In this document: positions 14,797-26,000 of the stretch, one piece after another
How positions within the stretch are numbered: position 1 is the first letter of the stretch
How the letters are laid out: each line of letters opens with the position of its first letter
Source of the DNA: an uncultured Myxococcales bacterium
Lineage (GTDB): Bacteria > Myxococcota_A > UBA9042
DNA length: 64,000 nucleotides
Assembly (NCBI GenBank): GCA_903955385.1
Contig: CAJBNH010000072.1
Span: 104,063-168,062, forward strand
Reading direction: 5' to 3'
Made by a program: the position numbers and the translations under genes
The notes under the pieces: generated by a model
Seen by the model: only the letters and a program-made list of their open reading frames with translations
What the model was told of the DNA's origin: nothing
Database searches by the model: none

Positions 14797-16575
14797 CTAG
14801 GGCCCGCAGAGCACCGCTTGCCGCTCCGCCGACGGACCGGTCACGAACACCTGACCCACCGCGTCGAGCACATCATCCTCCGTGCTGACGCTGAGTTGTC
14901 CACCAGCCAGCAGCGCACCCGTCGGCAGGGGCGCGGCCGCCATGCCAAAGCTGGGTTGACCCAAGCTGCCGGTGGTAACGGTCAGCACGACGGTGGCGGC
15001 GGTCACGTCCACCGACGGTTCGATGAGGGTGAACGTGTCGAGGATGCACTCGCCGACGGTCGAGCAAACGTCCGGGACGTCCATCGGCGCGACCAAACCG
15101 CCCGCGAACAGGATGTGACCGCTGGGTAGCCGGATGGCGACCGTGCCCAGACCTGCCCGCAAGACCGAGCCACCCAGATCGACCGGCTTGATTTCGGCCG
15201 ACTTGGAGGCGCGGCTGACGACGACGACGTAGGTGGGGGCATTCTCGCTGCGGATCGGCTGGGCGTACGGCAGGCCACCGGCGACAAGGAATGCGAGGGT
15301 ATCTGCAGAGCTGGCGAGGACCACGGCGACCGGACCGATGGTGGCCAAGTTGGCATCCGTCAGGATCGCTGCGTCTCCCGTGATCGTCAGGGCCTTGCCG
15401 GTCGTGCCGGCGGGCTCCAGCACCTCGCCCAAGTCGGCGACGGCCTTCGACGCGTTACCGCCCCAGACCACGACCGTGCCGTCGGGGAACTTGAGCAGCG
15501 CCGGGCGCGCGCGCGCGGCCGCGAGGGTCACGCCCACGCTCTGCACGGCGATGCCCGCAGCCACGTCGGTCAGGTTGGGCAGTCGGCTCGCTTGCGCCAG
15601 CGGCGCCCCCGCATCGTCGACGCCGCCTGCGAACAGGATCTCCGACCCCAGATGAATCGACGAACTGAGCGGTCGCGCGCCGACGCCGATGTCCGCCGTC
15701 GATTGCGTGGACTGGCCCGCATCGCTCAACTCGACCACCTCCGCAGCAAACGGCGGCAGCGCTTCGTCAACCTTGCCGGGAGCCATGAGCGGCGAGGGCA
15801 GCGCCGTAGAGCCGAACAGCTTGACCGAGGTCACGCCGCCAGCCACGAGCACGCGGCGGATCGTGGGGTCGGCGGTCAGCGGTGGCAGGGCATGGACGTG
15901 TGGCTGGATGCGGCCAACGAGCAAGCTGGGAGCCGGGCGGAACGCGCCCAAGCGATAGTCGTAGACGTCGACGTCGCTCGACGCGGTGCCGCTCTTGTCG
16001 GCAGAGGACCACTCCTTGATCCCGCCCGCGACGACGGCCTGACCGTCGAACAACGCCGCAGCTCCGGCCAGGCTGCGAGCGCCCTTCAGCGTCGCGGAGC
16101 CGCCGGGTCCGCCGGTGCACGCCAGCTGCGCAACGGGAGCCAGAAAGACGCGCGCCACGGTCTCGGCCTGGTCAACGACGGCGACGTCATTGGTCCGCCC
16201 CGAGTAGACGACCTTGTGGGACGCGTCGCAGCCGAACAGCTCGAGGTCGATGTCCTGGCCAATGGGAAGGCCGGTCAGCAGCCACGAGCCCTTGCCTTGC
16301 ACGGTGCTCTTGGACACCTTGAATGTCTCTTGGGTCTGGTCTGGTCGGGTCAGCACGGCGGCAAGGGTCGTCACGGTCGCGGGGACCACCCCTTGGCCGT
16401 TGGTGGTGGCAGCACAGCCTTGTGACGTCAGGCTGGCGAACCACAGCTCCAAGCCGCTGTTGGCCACCGCGGCCGGCTCGGACTCCGCACAGCCGACAAG
16501 CAGCATCGCGGCGGTCAGGCACGCGGCCGGAAACAGGTGACGCGCGAGGACGTTCGACTTGGCTTGGCCGTTCAT
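14797..16575 (-). CDS. Kelch-type beta-propeller lipoprotein
   Basis: ATG 16575 is preceded by GGGAGG; the product is 592 residues. The signal peptide ends LLVGC (lipid Cys29). At least six segments carry a hydrophobic strand followed by Gly-Gly (RVLVAGG, EILFAGG, TVVVWGG, AFLVAGG, HILFAGG, ALLAGG), the hallmark of kelch/galactose-oxidase blades. A lipid-anchored beta-propeller facing the periplasm or the surface is the reasonable reading. Propellers of this sort bind sugars or proteins; no catalytic residues are evident. It is divergent from rseP and upstream of lipA. Confidence 0.75.
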   Translation of the reverse strand: MNGQAKSNVLARHLFPAACLTAAMLLVGCAESEPAAVANSGLELWFASLTSQGCAATTNGQGVVPATVTTLAAVLTRPDQTQETFKVSKSTVQGKGSWLLTGLPIGQDIDLELFGCDASHKVVYSGRTNDVAVVDQAETVARVFLAPVAQLACTGGPGGSATLKGARSLAGAAALFDGQAVVAGGIKEWSSADKSGTASSDVDVYDYRLGAFRPAPSLLVGRIQPHVHALPPLTADPTIRRVLVAGGVTSVKLFGSTALPSPLMAPGKVDEALPPFAAEVVELSDAGQSTQSTADIGVGARPLSSSIHLGSEILFAGGVDDAGAPLAQASRLPNLTDVAAGIAVQSVGVTLAAARARPALLKFPDGTVVVWGGNASKAVADLGEVLEPAGTTGKALTITGDAAILTDANLATIGPVAVVLASSADTLAFLVAGGLPYAQPIRSENAPTYVVVVSRASKSAEIKPVDLGGSVLRAGLGTVAIRLPSGHILFAGGLVAPMDVPDVCSTVGECILDTFTLIEPSVDVTAATVVLTVTTGSLGQPSFGMAAAPLPTGALLAGGQLSVSTEDDVLDAVGQVFVTGPSAERQAVLCGP

Positions 16576-16584
16576 GTGCCTCCC

Positions 16585-16626
16585 GTGCAGGTCAGGTGGA
16601 ATCCAGTGCAGGTCAGGTGGAATCCA
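16585..16626. repeat. Perfect 21-base tandem duplication
   Basis: Positions 16585-16605 and 16606-16626 are identical; each contains GGTCAGGTGG. The repeat lies 10 bases upstream of the kelch lipoprotein start codon, inside its untranslated leader, and overlaps its upstream ribosome-binding region. Slippage could vary its copy number. Confidence 0.9.
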
Positions 16627-16819
16627 GAGCTTTGCGCCTCGCTTGGGCGTGCGCAGAGTCTGGCGGTGTCTACTCCTTCCCTCACCCGCCTGCAACGCGC
16701 GCTATTGTGGACCGAGGACGGCGCGAGCGACAAGCGTCCGGTTGTGTTGGACCGCAGGTCGGTCGGCCGGTTGCCGGTGCAGACGGGCTGGCCGGGAATG
16801 CGCCCGCCACCAAATACGC

Positions 16820-16825
16820 TATACT
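16820..16825 (+). promoter_or_regulatory. Minus-10-like element upstream of rseP
   Basis: TATACT followed by GTG matches the minus-10 consensus in 5 of 6 positions and sits 55 bases before the rseP ATG. No acceptable minus-35 hexamer is found at 16-18 bases, so recognition by another sigma factor or an activator is possible. Confidence 0.3.
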
Positions 16826-16880
16826 GTGCCCGACCCCTACAGGCCCCCGCTTCAGGGTGCCCACGCCCCGACGGAGAGGC

Positions 16881-18740
16881 ATGTTCCTGCTCTACTTTCT
16901 GGCCCTGCTGGTTCCTCTGGTCCTGTTCCACGAGTTCGGGCACTACCTGGCTGCCCGGCTGATGGGCGTCAAAGTGCTTGCGTTCGCTGTGGGCTTTGGT
17001 CCCGTGGTGTGGAAGTGGCAGCGCGGCCCGACCGAGTTCTCCGTGCGCCTTCTGCCGCTGGGCGGATTTGTGCGCATGCAGGGCGACGACTCGATGGCGC
17101 CCACCGACGCCTCGGTGGCAGCTGACCCCGCGTCATTCCACAACAAGCCGGTGTGGCGCCGCGCGGTAATCGTGGCCGCAGGTCCCATTGCCAACATCCT
17201 GTTGCCACTACCTATTCTGTTCATCGGCGCCCTAGCGCTCGACGGTCAGGTGGTGTCCGCCCGGGTCGGCACCGTCGAGCCCGGGTTGCCTGCGGCTGAG
17301 GCGGGCCTGCAGACCGGAGACCGCATCGTCGAGATCGCCGGCGAGTCCGTGCTGACGTTTGACCGGCTGCAGCAGCTGGTGTCCGAGCGGCCCGGCCTGC
17401 CAACGCCAGTGGTCTACGAGCGCGAAGGTCAGCGGCACACGACGCAACTGACGCCCGTGGCGCACCGCGAAGTGCAAGTGGCGGAGCTTGGGCTGGTCGA
17501 CCAGGTCGGCCGGATCGGCGTGCGGCCCACGGCACAGTCGTCGGTCGTCACGGTCGAACCCGGCTCGCCGGCTTGGATGGTGGGTCTGCGCCCCGGCGAC
17601 CGAATTGCCGCCGTGAATGGTCAAGAGACCCCGCGGTACTACGAGATGCGCGCAGCGTTGGCGCAGGCCCTGCGAGCCGGCAAGTCCGTATCCCTGCGCG
17701 TGAATTCGTTGCGCAGCCGTGTCCCTGTAGTGCGCAAGGCCTTGGCGGAAGCCTACGATTCGCAGCATCAGGGCCCGCCGCACCTCTTGGCACTGCCTGC
17801 TGGACTCGATGCCGATCGCATCGGCCTGTCACCGGCGGACCTGGTGGTGGGGCCGGTCGAGAAGGGGACGCCCGCCGACACACAGGCAGGGCTGCGGCCC
17901 GGCGACCAGATCCTCAGCATCGGCGGGGCGCCGACCCGCAGTTTTCTCGACGTGTTGCAGCGACTCAGCAAGCCCTACGACGACGTGAGGATCGACCCTG
18001 AGAGTCGCGGGCTGTCCACGCCTGAACTGGTCGCCCGGATGCGCACGGCCCTGTCTCGGCCCCATCCCCTGCTCGTTCGCCACGTATTTGGACCCGAGGA
18101 TATGGACGGTCTGTCCGAGGTAGCGGCTGGTCGCAAAGTGCCTGCCAATCCGCTGGAAAAGGCGCTCCTGACCGCCCGGGACCCCCAAGCCGTGGTTGCT
18201 GCGGGTTACATCGACCTGCAGGTTCCGCTCACCTTGGGGGTGTCCGTGGACGCCGAGGACCGGCCGTCGCTGTCGTTTGGCGCCAACCCAGCCCAGTCCT
18301 ACGAGCTTCCGGAGCTGATCGACAACCCTGCGCCAGTCCTCAACGCCATCGACAAGACGGGCGCGGAGATGAAGCGGGCACTCAACGTCACGGTCCTGAC
18401 GGTGGCTGGACTGCTGCGGGGCCATGTGCCGGTCAAGGAGGTCGGCGGTCCGATCTTCATGGCCCAACTCGCGTCCAAGACGGCAGAGCTCGGCGCGGGC
18501 TTCTTCTTCCACCTGATGGTTTGGATCAGCATCAACCTCGCGATCCTGAACTTGTTTCCGATTCCGCTGGTGGACGGCGGCCACCTGCTCTTCCTTGCCA
18601 TCGAGGCCGTCAAGCGCAAGCCGGTCAGCCTGCGTACGCGCCAGATCGCCGCCTACGTCGGCATGAGTCTGCTGGGGCTCTTGTTCGTGGTCGTGATGAA
18701 GAACGATGTGCAGCGGTTGATTGCGACGCTGACCCAATAG
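16881..18740 (+). CDS. rseP: Site-2 intramembrane metalloprotease RseP with three PDZ domains
   Basis: Membrane zinc protease (M50) that cleaves anti-sigma factors and leftover signal peptides within the inner membrane. ATG 16881 follows GGAGAGG. The first membrane segment holds the zinc motif H17-E-F-G-H21; the second active-site motif, NLFPIPLVDGG with its Asp ligand, is near residue 560. Between them are three PDZ-like segments, each with a GLxxGDRI-type core, near residues 130-165, 220-250 and 325-360. At 619 residues it is well above the roughly 450 of E. coli RseP, which has two PDZ domains; part of the excess, near 370-480, is unassigned. tsaB starts 44 bases downstream. Confidence 0.93.
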   Translation: MFLLYFLALLVPLVLFHEFGHYLAARLMGVKVLAFAVGFGPVVWKWQRGPTEFSVRLLPLGGFVRMQGDDSMAPTDASVAADPASFHNKPVWRRAVIVAAGPIANILLPLPILFIGALALDGQVVSARVGTVEPGLPAAEAGLQTGDRIVEIAGESVLTFDRLQQLVSERPGLPTPVVYEREGQRHTTQLTPVAHREVQVAELGLVDQVGRIGVRPTAQSSVVTVEPGSPAWMVGLRPGDRIAAVNGQETPRYYEMRAALAQALRAGKSVSLRVNSLRSRVPVVRKALAEAYDSQHQGPPHLLALPAGLDADRIGLSPADLVVGPVEKGTPADTQAGLRPGDQILSIGGAPTRSFLDVLQRLSKPYDDVRIDPESRGLSTPELVARMRTALSRPHPLLVRHVFGPEDMDGLSEVAAGRKVPANPLEKALLTARDPQAVVAAGYIDLQVPLTLGVSVDAEDRPSLSFGANPAQSYELPELIDNPAPVLNAIDKTGAEMKRALNVTVLTVAGLLRGHVPVKEVGGPIFMAQLASKTAELGAGFFFHLMVWISINLAILNLFPIPLVDGGHLLFLAIEAVKRKPVSLRTRQIAAYVGMSLLGLLFVVVMKNDVQRLIATLTQ

Positions 18741-18784
18741 GCGGAGTCTTCCCCAGACGGCCCCCCGGCAAAGAGGCAAACCTC

Positions 18785-19531
18785 TTGAAACTGCTAGCCT
18801 TGACCACATCGACGCCTTGGCACGGTGCGGCGCTCTTCGTCGATGGTCAGCCCGTCGCCCACACCCTGCAGCACGCTGGTCGCGGCGAGCCACGACAGCT
18901 CACGGCGTTGGTGTGGCAGCTGCTGGCGGACGCCGGCTTGCAGTCGTCGGACCTCGAGGCGATTGCATGTGACGTAGGGCCCGGCTCTTTCACTGGCCTG
19001 CGTCAGGGCATCGCCACCGCGCGGGCCCTGGCCTGGGCGCACAAGATTCCGACGATCGCGGTCGGTTCGTTAGAGGCGATGGCCGCTCAAGCCCGCGAGC
19101 AGGGTTGGTCGGGTCCGCTCTGTGTGGCGCTTCCGGCGCGATCCGGGCTCTCGTTTGTCGGCTGGTCGCCGCGGCCTGGCGATCTCCACGAGCGGTTGTT
19201 GCCGGATGACGAGGCGGAGGCCTTCTGGCGCACGTGTGCAACGGCAGCCCGCGCGGCCGCCGGCCCGGTCGCTGTTGTCGGATCGCCGCTCACAGGAGGC
19301 AGTCCCGGGCGGGTCGCGATGGAGCGCGTTTGGACTGCTGGCGGTATCCGCGACCTCGAGGACCCGCCACATCCCTTGGCGCAGCGGGTCGGCGCGATCG
19401 CGCTGGCACGCTCGTCAGACGCCTTTCGGACAGCTCTGGAACTCATTCCCAGCTACCTGTCTGCAAGTGAGGCAGAGGTCGCCGCGGGGCACCTCGTCGC
19501 CGATCTGCCCATGCCTTCCCTGCCCGGCTGA
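18785..19531 (+). CDS. tsaB: tRNA threonylcarbamoyladenosine biosynthesis protein TsaB
   Basis: TsaB is the inactive Kae1-family partner of TsaD in forming t6A37 of ANN-decoding tRNAs. The product starts KLLALTTSTPW, matching the family's LaiDTST opening, and has the signature DVGPGSFTGLRQGIATARALA near residue 65-85. TTG 18785 is chosen because the family begins a few residues before this motif and AGAGG lies at 18771-18775. The 248 residues are close to the usual 220-235. The usual partner genes tsaD, tsaE and rimI are not in the window. It is the last gene of an rseP-tsaB unit. Confidence 0.92.
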   Translation: MKLLALTTSTPWHGAALFVDGQPVAHTLQHAGRGEPRQLTALVWQLLADAGLQSSDLEAIACDVGPGSFTGLRQGIATARALAWAHKIPTIAVGSLEAMAAQAREQGWSGPLCVALPARSGLSFVGWSPRPGDLHERLLPDDEAEAFWRTCATAARAAAGPVAVVGSPLTGGSPGRVAMERVWTAGGIRDLEDPPHPLAQRVGAIALARSSDAFRTALELIPSYLSASEAEVAAGHLVADLPMPSLPG

Positions 19532-19743
19532 TCAACGTCGGCGAGGCTGCTGCCGACCGATCTGCGGCGGTCCAGCCTTGCCTTGCCTGAGCCCATCCGG
19601 CAGAATCCAGCATTCCTTGCGCGTTGCATCACACCGAATCGTCCATTGGCGCGACGGGTCAGACGCAGCGCTTCGCCAGGAGAGTCTTCCGACGCGGGAA
19701 CACAACCGTGCCGGGGTTCTGTACGCTGTTCTGGAGGTCGTCC

Positions 19744-20034
19744 TTGATCGGTCGGGACCCGCGAGTTCGTTACGCACTGCACCCGCAGCTGGCGCACCGC
19801 GCTGTCGGACCCGAAGTGTTTCTGGTCACGGATGACCGTGCATTTCATCGGCTCTCGTCGACCACAGCGGTGGAATTGTTCGAGAAGCTGAAGCAAGGGG
19901 AGTGCCGCCGCGATGAGTTCGTGGCGACGCTAACCGAACGGTACGAAGTCTCGCCCGAGCGGGCCGCTGAGGATGTCGACGCCTTCCTGCAATCGCTGTT
20001 GGAACGCCTCGTCATCGTCAGCTTGGCCGATTAG
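19744..20034 (+). CDS. PqqD-family peptide-recognition protein (RRE)
   Basis: TTG 19744 has a strong GGAGG at 19733-19737 with a 6-base gap and gives 96 residues, the usual PqqD size; the upstream open frame is unlikely to be translated. The product has the PqqD/RRE layout: an N-terminal strand pair (RVRYALHPQ, EVFLVTDD), a segment equivalent to the family's 'hrLnetaa.lwel..g' (FHRLSSTTAVELFEKLKQG), then helices ending in LLERLVIVS. PqqD proteins bind the leader of a ribosomal peptide and present it to a radical SAM enzyme. It opens the run of same-strand genes leading to the precursor-like peptide, kinase, radical SAM/SPASM and peptidase genes, and is separated from the giant lipoprotein by 37 bases. 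Confidence 0.78.
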   Translation: MIGRDPRVRYALHPQLAHRAVGPEVFLVTDDRAFHRLSSTTAVELFEKLKQGECRRDEFVATLTERYEVSPERAAEDVDAFLQSLLERLVIVSLAD

Positions 20035-20071
20035 AGCAGTGGCTCCGCTACGGGATTTGGGAGGAAGGCAA

Positions 20072-23000
20072 ATGGCTATCGCTCGTGGGCTCCGACCCGT
20101 CCTGATGATCGCAGCTGTCGTCACCTTTGCGGTGGGCTGCTCAGACCAGAGAGTATCGGGCCCCCCGACGTGGGACGGCTGCACGGGGGACGCTTGCCTC
20201 CCCGGCGACGTTACCGACACCGACCTCCCCGGCGACGTTACCGACACCGACCTCGCTGGCGACGCTACCGACACGACGCCTGCGCCGACGATCGCCTTGT
20301 CGATCGAGACCGGCAAGGGCATGGCGCTTGAGGGTTCGGTCTCGACCGTCGTCCTGACGTTCGAGGACGACAAGTACCCGGGCCTCGATGCCATCGGTGT
20401 GCAGGTCGACGTCATCGCCACGACCACCAACGTTCCCGACGGCACCATGGTCGAGCTTTTGGTCGACGGCAAGAAGAGCGGCCTGTCCGCGCCCGTCGCA
20501 TCCAATGAAGCGCGCTTCCTCAAGCTGGACGTGCCGTGTCAGGACGCGCTGAGCGTCGGCGTGCGCGTCACCGTCGGCGAAGTCGCTGCCGAAGAGGCCA
20601 AGAGCATCGGTCTGGTCTGCGCGAACGGCTGCAAGGCCGCGCTGCAGCTCGAGCCGGGCTGCCTGACGGTCGACGGCGACCCGGTCACGCCCGGATTCCA
20701 GGCTTCTTTCGTCGTCACGACCGAGACGCCCGACTGCACCCACGCCTACATCGGGTACCTCGACGCGGACGGCAACGTGGGCCAGTCGGCCAAGGTCGCG
20801 TTGTTTCAAGGGCAGTCGGCGCCGATTCAAGTCACGCTGGCTGCCGAAGCTACGGGGCTGGTCGCGCAGACCGTCGAGCTTGTCGCGAACGTGATCGATG
20901 AATCCCAGCCGCAACGACCCGCCGGTCAGTCCGCCAAGGCGACGCTGACCCTGACGACCGAGGCTCCGGTCATCGACATCAGCCAGCCCACGCCCGGCCA
21001 GTTGACCCTTGCGGACGACACGAATCCCGCGCAGCCCGGCATTCAGGCCGATCTTGTCGGTACGGCCACCACGATGACGCCTTTTGACGCCAACGCGATC
21101 GCCCTCTCGATCGATGGCACCCAGGTCGCGGCCGCCACGCTTCAGATCGACGGCGCGTTCACGTTCCCGCTTTCGTTTGACACCACCAAGACTTACAGCG
21201 TTTCCATCACCGCGACCAATGGTTGCGGGCTGAAGTCCACCAAGGACGTCGCCTACACCGTGTTCACCGGCCAGTCGGCGATCGTCATTCAGGACCCCGC
21301 TCCGGGCCAGACCCTCCTGGCGAAGAATGACCAGGACCTGGCGACGCCATCGCTGTACGACACCTCGGTTGTCGTCGGCCTCCAGAAGGGCGCAGCGAAC
21401 AGCAAGATCTCCGTGTTTTGCCGAAAGTTCGGCGAGGGCTTCCCTTACGGCAACGACCCGGTCGGCTCTTTGGTCTACACGGACACGCAAGCCAGCACAG
21501 TCACCATTCCCGTCTCCCTCGACTTCGACCTTATGGGCAGCCAGGTCACTTGTCTGGCCAAGGATGACGCGCCGAATCCGTCTGCCTCGCCAGAGGTTTC
21601 GTTCGTCCTCGCCTTGCCGCCCCCTTGCCTGACCGTCCTGTCGCCGGCCGGAGCGAGCATCGCCACCAAGCCCCAGATCGACATCGCCGCGTCGACCGAG
21701 AACCTCGACGGCGCTGTCGTGTCGGCCACGCTCGCCGCTCAGGATGGCAGCGCGACCTACGGGCCGTTCCCGCTCGGCACGGCCAAGGCCGGCTTGCTTG
21801 TCTCCCCGCTGTCGCTGATCGTCGGCAATCCGCCGCAGACGCTGCCGGACGGGATCTACGTTCTGCAGCTCAACGCGACCGACGAGTTTGGCAACGTCGC
21901 GACCGATTCTGCGTGCAGCGACACGAGTCGCGTCGTGCAGGTCGACACGCAAGGTCCCACGATCGCGATTCTCGAGCCGTCCAAGGCGGTTCTCAACGTA
22001 GCGACCGATGCCGACAGCGCACCCGCGGTGCCGGGTTTCCAGGTCGACGTCAAGGTCGGTGTCGGTGACGCCATCGATGTGTGCCTCGAGGCCAACGGCA
22101 TCGCCATCGGGTGCCAGGACGTCGCCCCCGGCCAGACCGAGGTCACCTTCCTCGGCGTAACCCTGCAGCCCGGCCAGAACACCCTGCGCCCGACCGGTGC
22201 GGATAGCTCTGGCAACCCCAGCTTGCCGAACGACATGGTGGTCACGCTGCTGTCGGACCTGCCCAACGTCGTGTTCATCCTGCCCACGCAGCCCGCGTTC
22301 ACCGCGTTCGACGAGATGACGTTCGTCGCCAAGGTGACGACCGGCGTTGAGGCCGTTCCGGTCACCGGCGCGCAAACCGAAGTGTGGGTCAACGGCGCCT
22401 TGGCTCAGGTCTCGGTGCAGGAGACCGCTCCGGGCGAGTACAGGTTCAAGGTCACGGGTCTGGCGGCTGGCGACACCACCGTCCAGTTCGGCGCGGCCGT
22501 CAGTTCCGCCCCAGCCAAGAAGGGTTACACGGCGCCGTTGGTCGTCACGCGAAAGACCGACCAGCCCGGCATCGCCTTTGTGTTCCCCGCCACCGGCCAG
22601 TTGTTCAACCTGAACAGCGTCGCGTGCACTCCCTTCTTGCCGAACTGCCTGATGTCCACCGATCTGGCGTTGACGAACGTCGAGGATGGCCGCGACGTCA
22701 AGGTGACGGTCACCTGCGCCGGCAAGGCGAAGGACTATTTCGGCAAGTCCAAGGCCAACGCAGCCAAGGTCGCCAGCATCTCGCTGACGGACCGCACGAC
22801 CTGCATCCTTGACGCGACGGTGACCGATGCGGCTGGCCAGAAGGCGCAGGCCCAGCCGGTGACGGTCACGGTCGACCGCACGGCACCGGTGTTTCTGGCT
22901 CTGGCATCACCTGTGAAGGTCGGCGACTCAGCGACCTTGTTGCTGGCCATGGATGACTTGCTGCCGGACGTTGAAGGGATGCAGATTGACCTTCAGATCA

Positions 23001-26000
23001 AGGCCGCTGGCCTGCCGAAGGATGCGCCGGTCGTTGTGGACGTGTTCAAGGACGATGGGACCAAGTACGCCTCGTATCCCGCGACGGCCGTTCCCAGCAT
23101 TTCTGACGACCAAGTGGGGGTGGTCGCGTTCGGCATCTTGACGCTGCCTGACGGCTACAAGGTCAAGCTTGTCTTCTCAGGCTCCGACACTGCCGGCAAT
23201 CCGGCGACGAAGACGTTTGTGATGCAGGTCCTGAGCGCCGGCGCGGAGATCCGCGTGACCTTGCCCTCGCCCCTCGCTGCGGCGACGTGCACGGTCAAGG
23301 CGGACTGTGGCGCCAACGCCGTCTGCGTGAACGGAACTTGTGCAGTGGCGTGGAACAAGCTCACCGCGAAGTCGATTGGTGTGTTCACCTTCGGCTTGCC
23401 CAATGGCTCGGCCCTGCGCATTTGCAGCAACTCGCCCGGCGTGACGGGCGAGGCGTGCGCGACCGCCGGCTACAAGGTCATCGCGACGGGCAAGATCGAA
23501 GCCTCGACGGCCATCGTGAATCTCAGTTCGCTGCCCGACGGACTGTATCACGTCATCGCAGAGGGCAGCTTCCTGCCTACCGTTCCCTGGACGCCGTCAC
23601 TCGTGGCGACGCTGCCTGCCGGACGGGACCGGACGATCTTGATCGACACGGTCGCGCCGTCCATCGAGCTGCTGGCGCCCCCTACCGACGCGGCAGTCCC
23701 CGCACTGTGCCTGTCCAACGCCTTGCAGAGCGCACCCGATTTGGGACTGGCCGGCGGCAAGTTCACCTTCCAGGTCACCACCACGGGTGAAGCATCGGTC
23801 ACGGTGCTGGCCGGCTCGGTCAAGGGCACCGCCGACACGGTCGGAGGAAAGGCCTCCGTCGTCGTTACGGTCCCTGCCGAAGGCGAGATTGCGATCTCGG
23901 CAGCGGCGGTCGATGCGGTCGGCAACGTCGGCGAGATGAAGACCCTTCCCAACATGATGGTGAACACCATCAGTCCGAATGGCGCGTTTGCGTGGCCGTC
24001 GAAGGCCAAGGTGCTGGTCGGCGACCCGCTCGACGTCTTGGTGACCAGCAGTGCCAACGACGTAGAGGGTCAGGACGTGACCATTCGCGACGGCGGTGTC
24101 TTCAAGGCGACCGAGAAGTTTGTCGGTAGCCAGGCCCAGTTCCCGGACGCCAAGGATGCCCTGCTCGTCCAAGGCCAACGCGAACTGCAAGCGGACCTGC
24201 GCGACGTCTGCGGCAATATCTCGACCATCGCCACCAGTCCGGCAAAGATCACGGTCGATACTGAACCGCCGCAGCTCGGCATTCAGACCCCGACCCCGGG
24301 AGCGACGTTCACCGACAATGACGACGCCGCGCCCGCCGTTTCCGGCTATCAGGTCTCCGTCCTGTTTGGCACGGTCGACACCGACTCGTGGACGCTTGAA
24401 TTGGGCGACGACTGCGATTCCAGCTTCCTCAACTGCGCCGGTTACGAGAAGGTCGGCAGCGGCAAGGCACTGAATCCGAATGGCGTCGAGCCCAAGGTGG
24501 ATGTCACGATCCCATTTGGCGCCACGACGCACTACGTGCTGCGCTTGACCGGCGTGGACATCAACGGCAACAAGACGGTGGCCACTCGAGGCTTCGACGT
24601 TCAACTCAGCGGCTGCCTTGTGTTGGTCAAGGGGCTGCCGATCGGCGGCCTGAACACGCAGGCGTGCCCGACTCCTGGACAGAACTGTGCCAGCGTGACC
24701 CCGACCGTGACCGCGGAGTTTGTCGGTCCGTGCGGCAACCCTGACAAGATCGAACTGCGCAAGAATGGCAGCGCGGTTGCGTCGGCCGCTCCGGTGAACG
24801 CCAAGGCGTCCTTTGCCTTGGAGGTCAAGGATGGTGATTCGTTCTCGGCCGAGGTCGTCGCGCTGGAAGGTGCGGCGGTCAAGGGTTCCAGCGGTGCGGT
24901 GACCGTCAAGGCCGACCTGACCAATCCCACGGTGTCGTTCATCGCGGGCCAAGTGCTCGGCTTCGACACGCCGGCGGGACCGACCGCGCTGTATGGTCAG
25001 CCTGACGACCAGTCGGTTGCTGCGCCCAACCACCAGGTGCATCTGCTGATTGAGGCCAAGGATGCCGGCTTGGCCGGTGGGCAGCTGCTCGAGCTCAAGC
25101 GCAAGGTGGGCATCAGCACCGGTGATCTGCCGCAGGCACTGGTGAAGCTGCCGCTCACGCTCGACGCTGCGGCCGATCAAGTCCAGGTTCAGTTCGCAAC
25201 GCTTACCGAGGATGCCAGCAACACGATCACGGCGAAGGTTGCGGATGCCTTGGGCAATACGGCCGTCGCCACGGTCACCATCAAGGTCGACTGGAAGGCC
25301 CCGGCCAAGGTCGTTCTGGACCCGTTCGCTAGCGGCGACCTGAACCCGCGGCGTCCGCTCGCTCGCGTTTCTTTCACCGCTGTCGGCGACGACGGGATGA
25401 CGGGGACGGCAGCCGCCTACGATGTGCGGTACTCGCGCAAAGCCATCACCACCATTGCCGAGTTCGAAGCTGCTTGCGAGGCCAAGGCCATTTCTGGCGT
25501 GCAGCTGCCCGTTCCGGCTGAGGCGGGCGTCACGCAGCAAGTCGAGATCTCTGGCCCGGACCCGCGCTCTGCCAGCGACCTCTGCAAGTTCGCCTCGCTG
25601 ACCGACGGAGGGATCTCCAAGTATTACTTCTCGATTCGCGCGGTGGATGCTGCGGGCAATCACTCGGACGTCTCGACGGCCCTTTCGACCGACGCGCTGC
25701 GTCTGCACTACGTCAAGGTCACGACGGCAGACCCGAAGTACCAGACCGCTGAGTATCGCAACCGCGTGTATGCGGCAGGCGACCTGAACGGTGACGGTCT
25801 GTCCGACTTTGTCGTGGGCGGCGGCATCGACCTCGACGCCTGCGTTGTCTACGGCCGACCCTCAGCGGCCGACGGTTCACTCGCTGACGTGACGTTCGAC
25901 AGCCAAGTTGGTACGCATCACGTCTGCCTGCCGGGTACGGGGCTCGGCCTTGCCGGCAACACGGCGCTGCAGCCGGGAGACGTCAACGGTGACGGCATCG

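Larger units (their letters stand above)
16576..16880. other. Divergent intergenic region, 305 bases
   Basis: This is the only gene-free stretch of about 300 bases. It separates the kelch lipoprotein (minus) from rseP (plus). It holds a perfect 21-base tandem duplication next to the lipoprotein start and two minus-10-like sequences facing rseP (TATTGT 16703-16708 and TATACT 16820-16825). No RNA gene or convincing small ORF was found. Confidence 0.6.

Noticed and set aside
19532-19743. Upstream extension of the PqqD-like frame
   Set aside because: Its residues are shadow-like, and the GGAGG site at 19733-19737 fixes the start at TTG 19744. A weak hairpin just after tsaB lacks a T tract, so no terminator is called.
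20141-22375. 744-codon minus-strand frame inside the giant lipoprotein gene
   Set aside because: Arg/Gly/Val-rich, no family motif; the plus strand has a clear lipobox, Ig-like and FG-GAP repeats.
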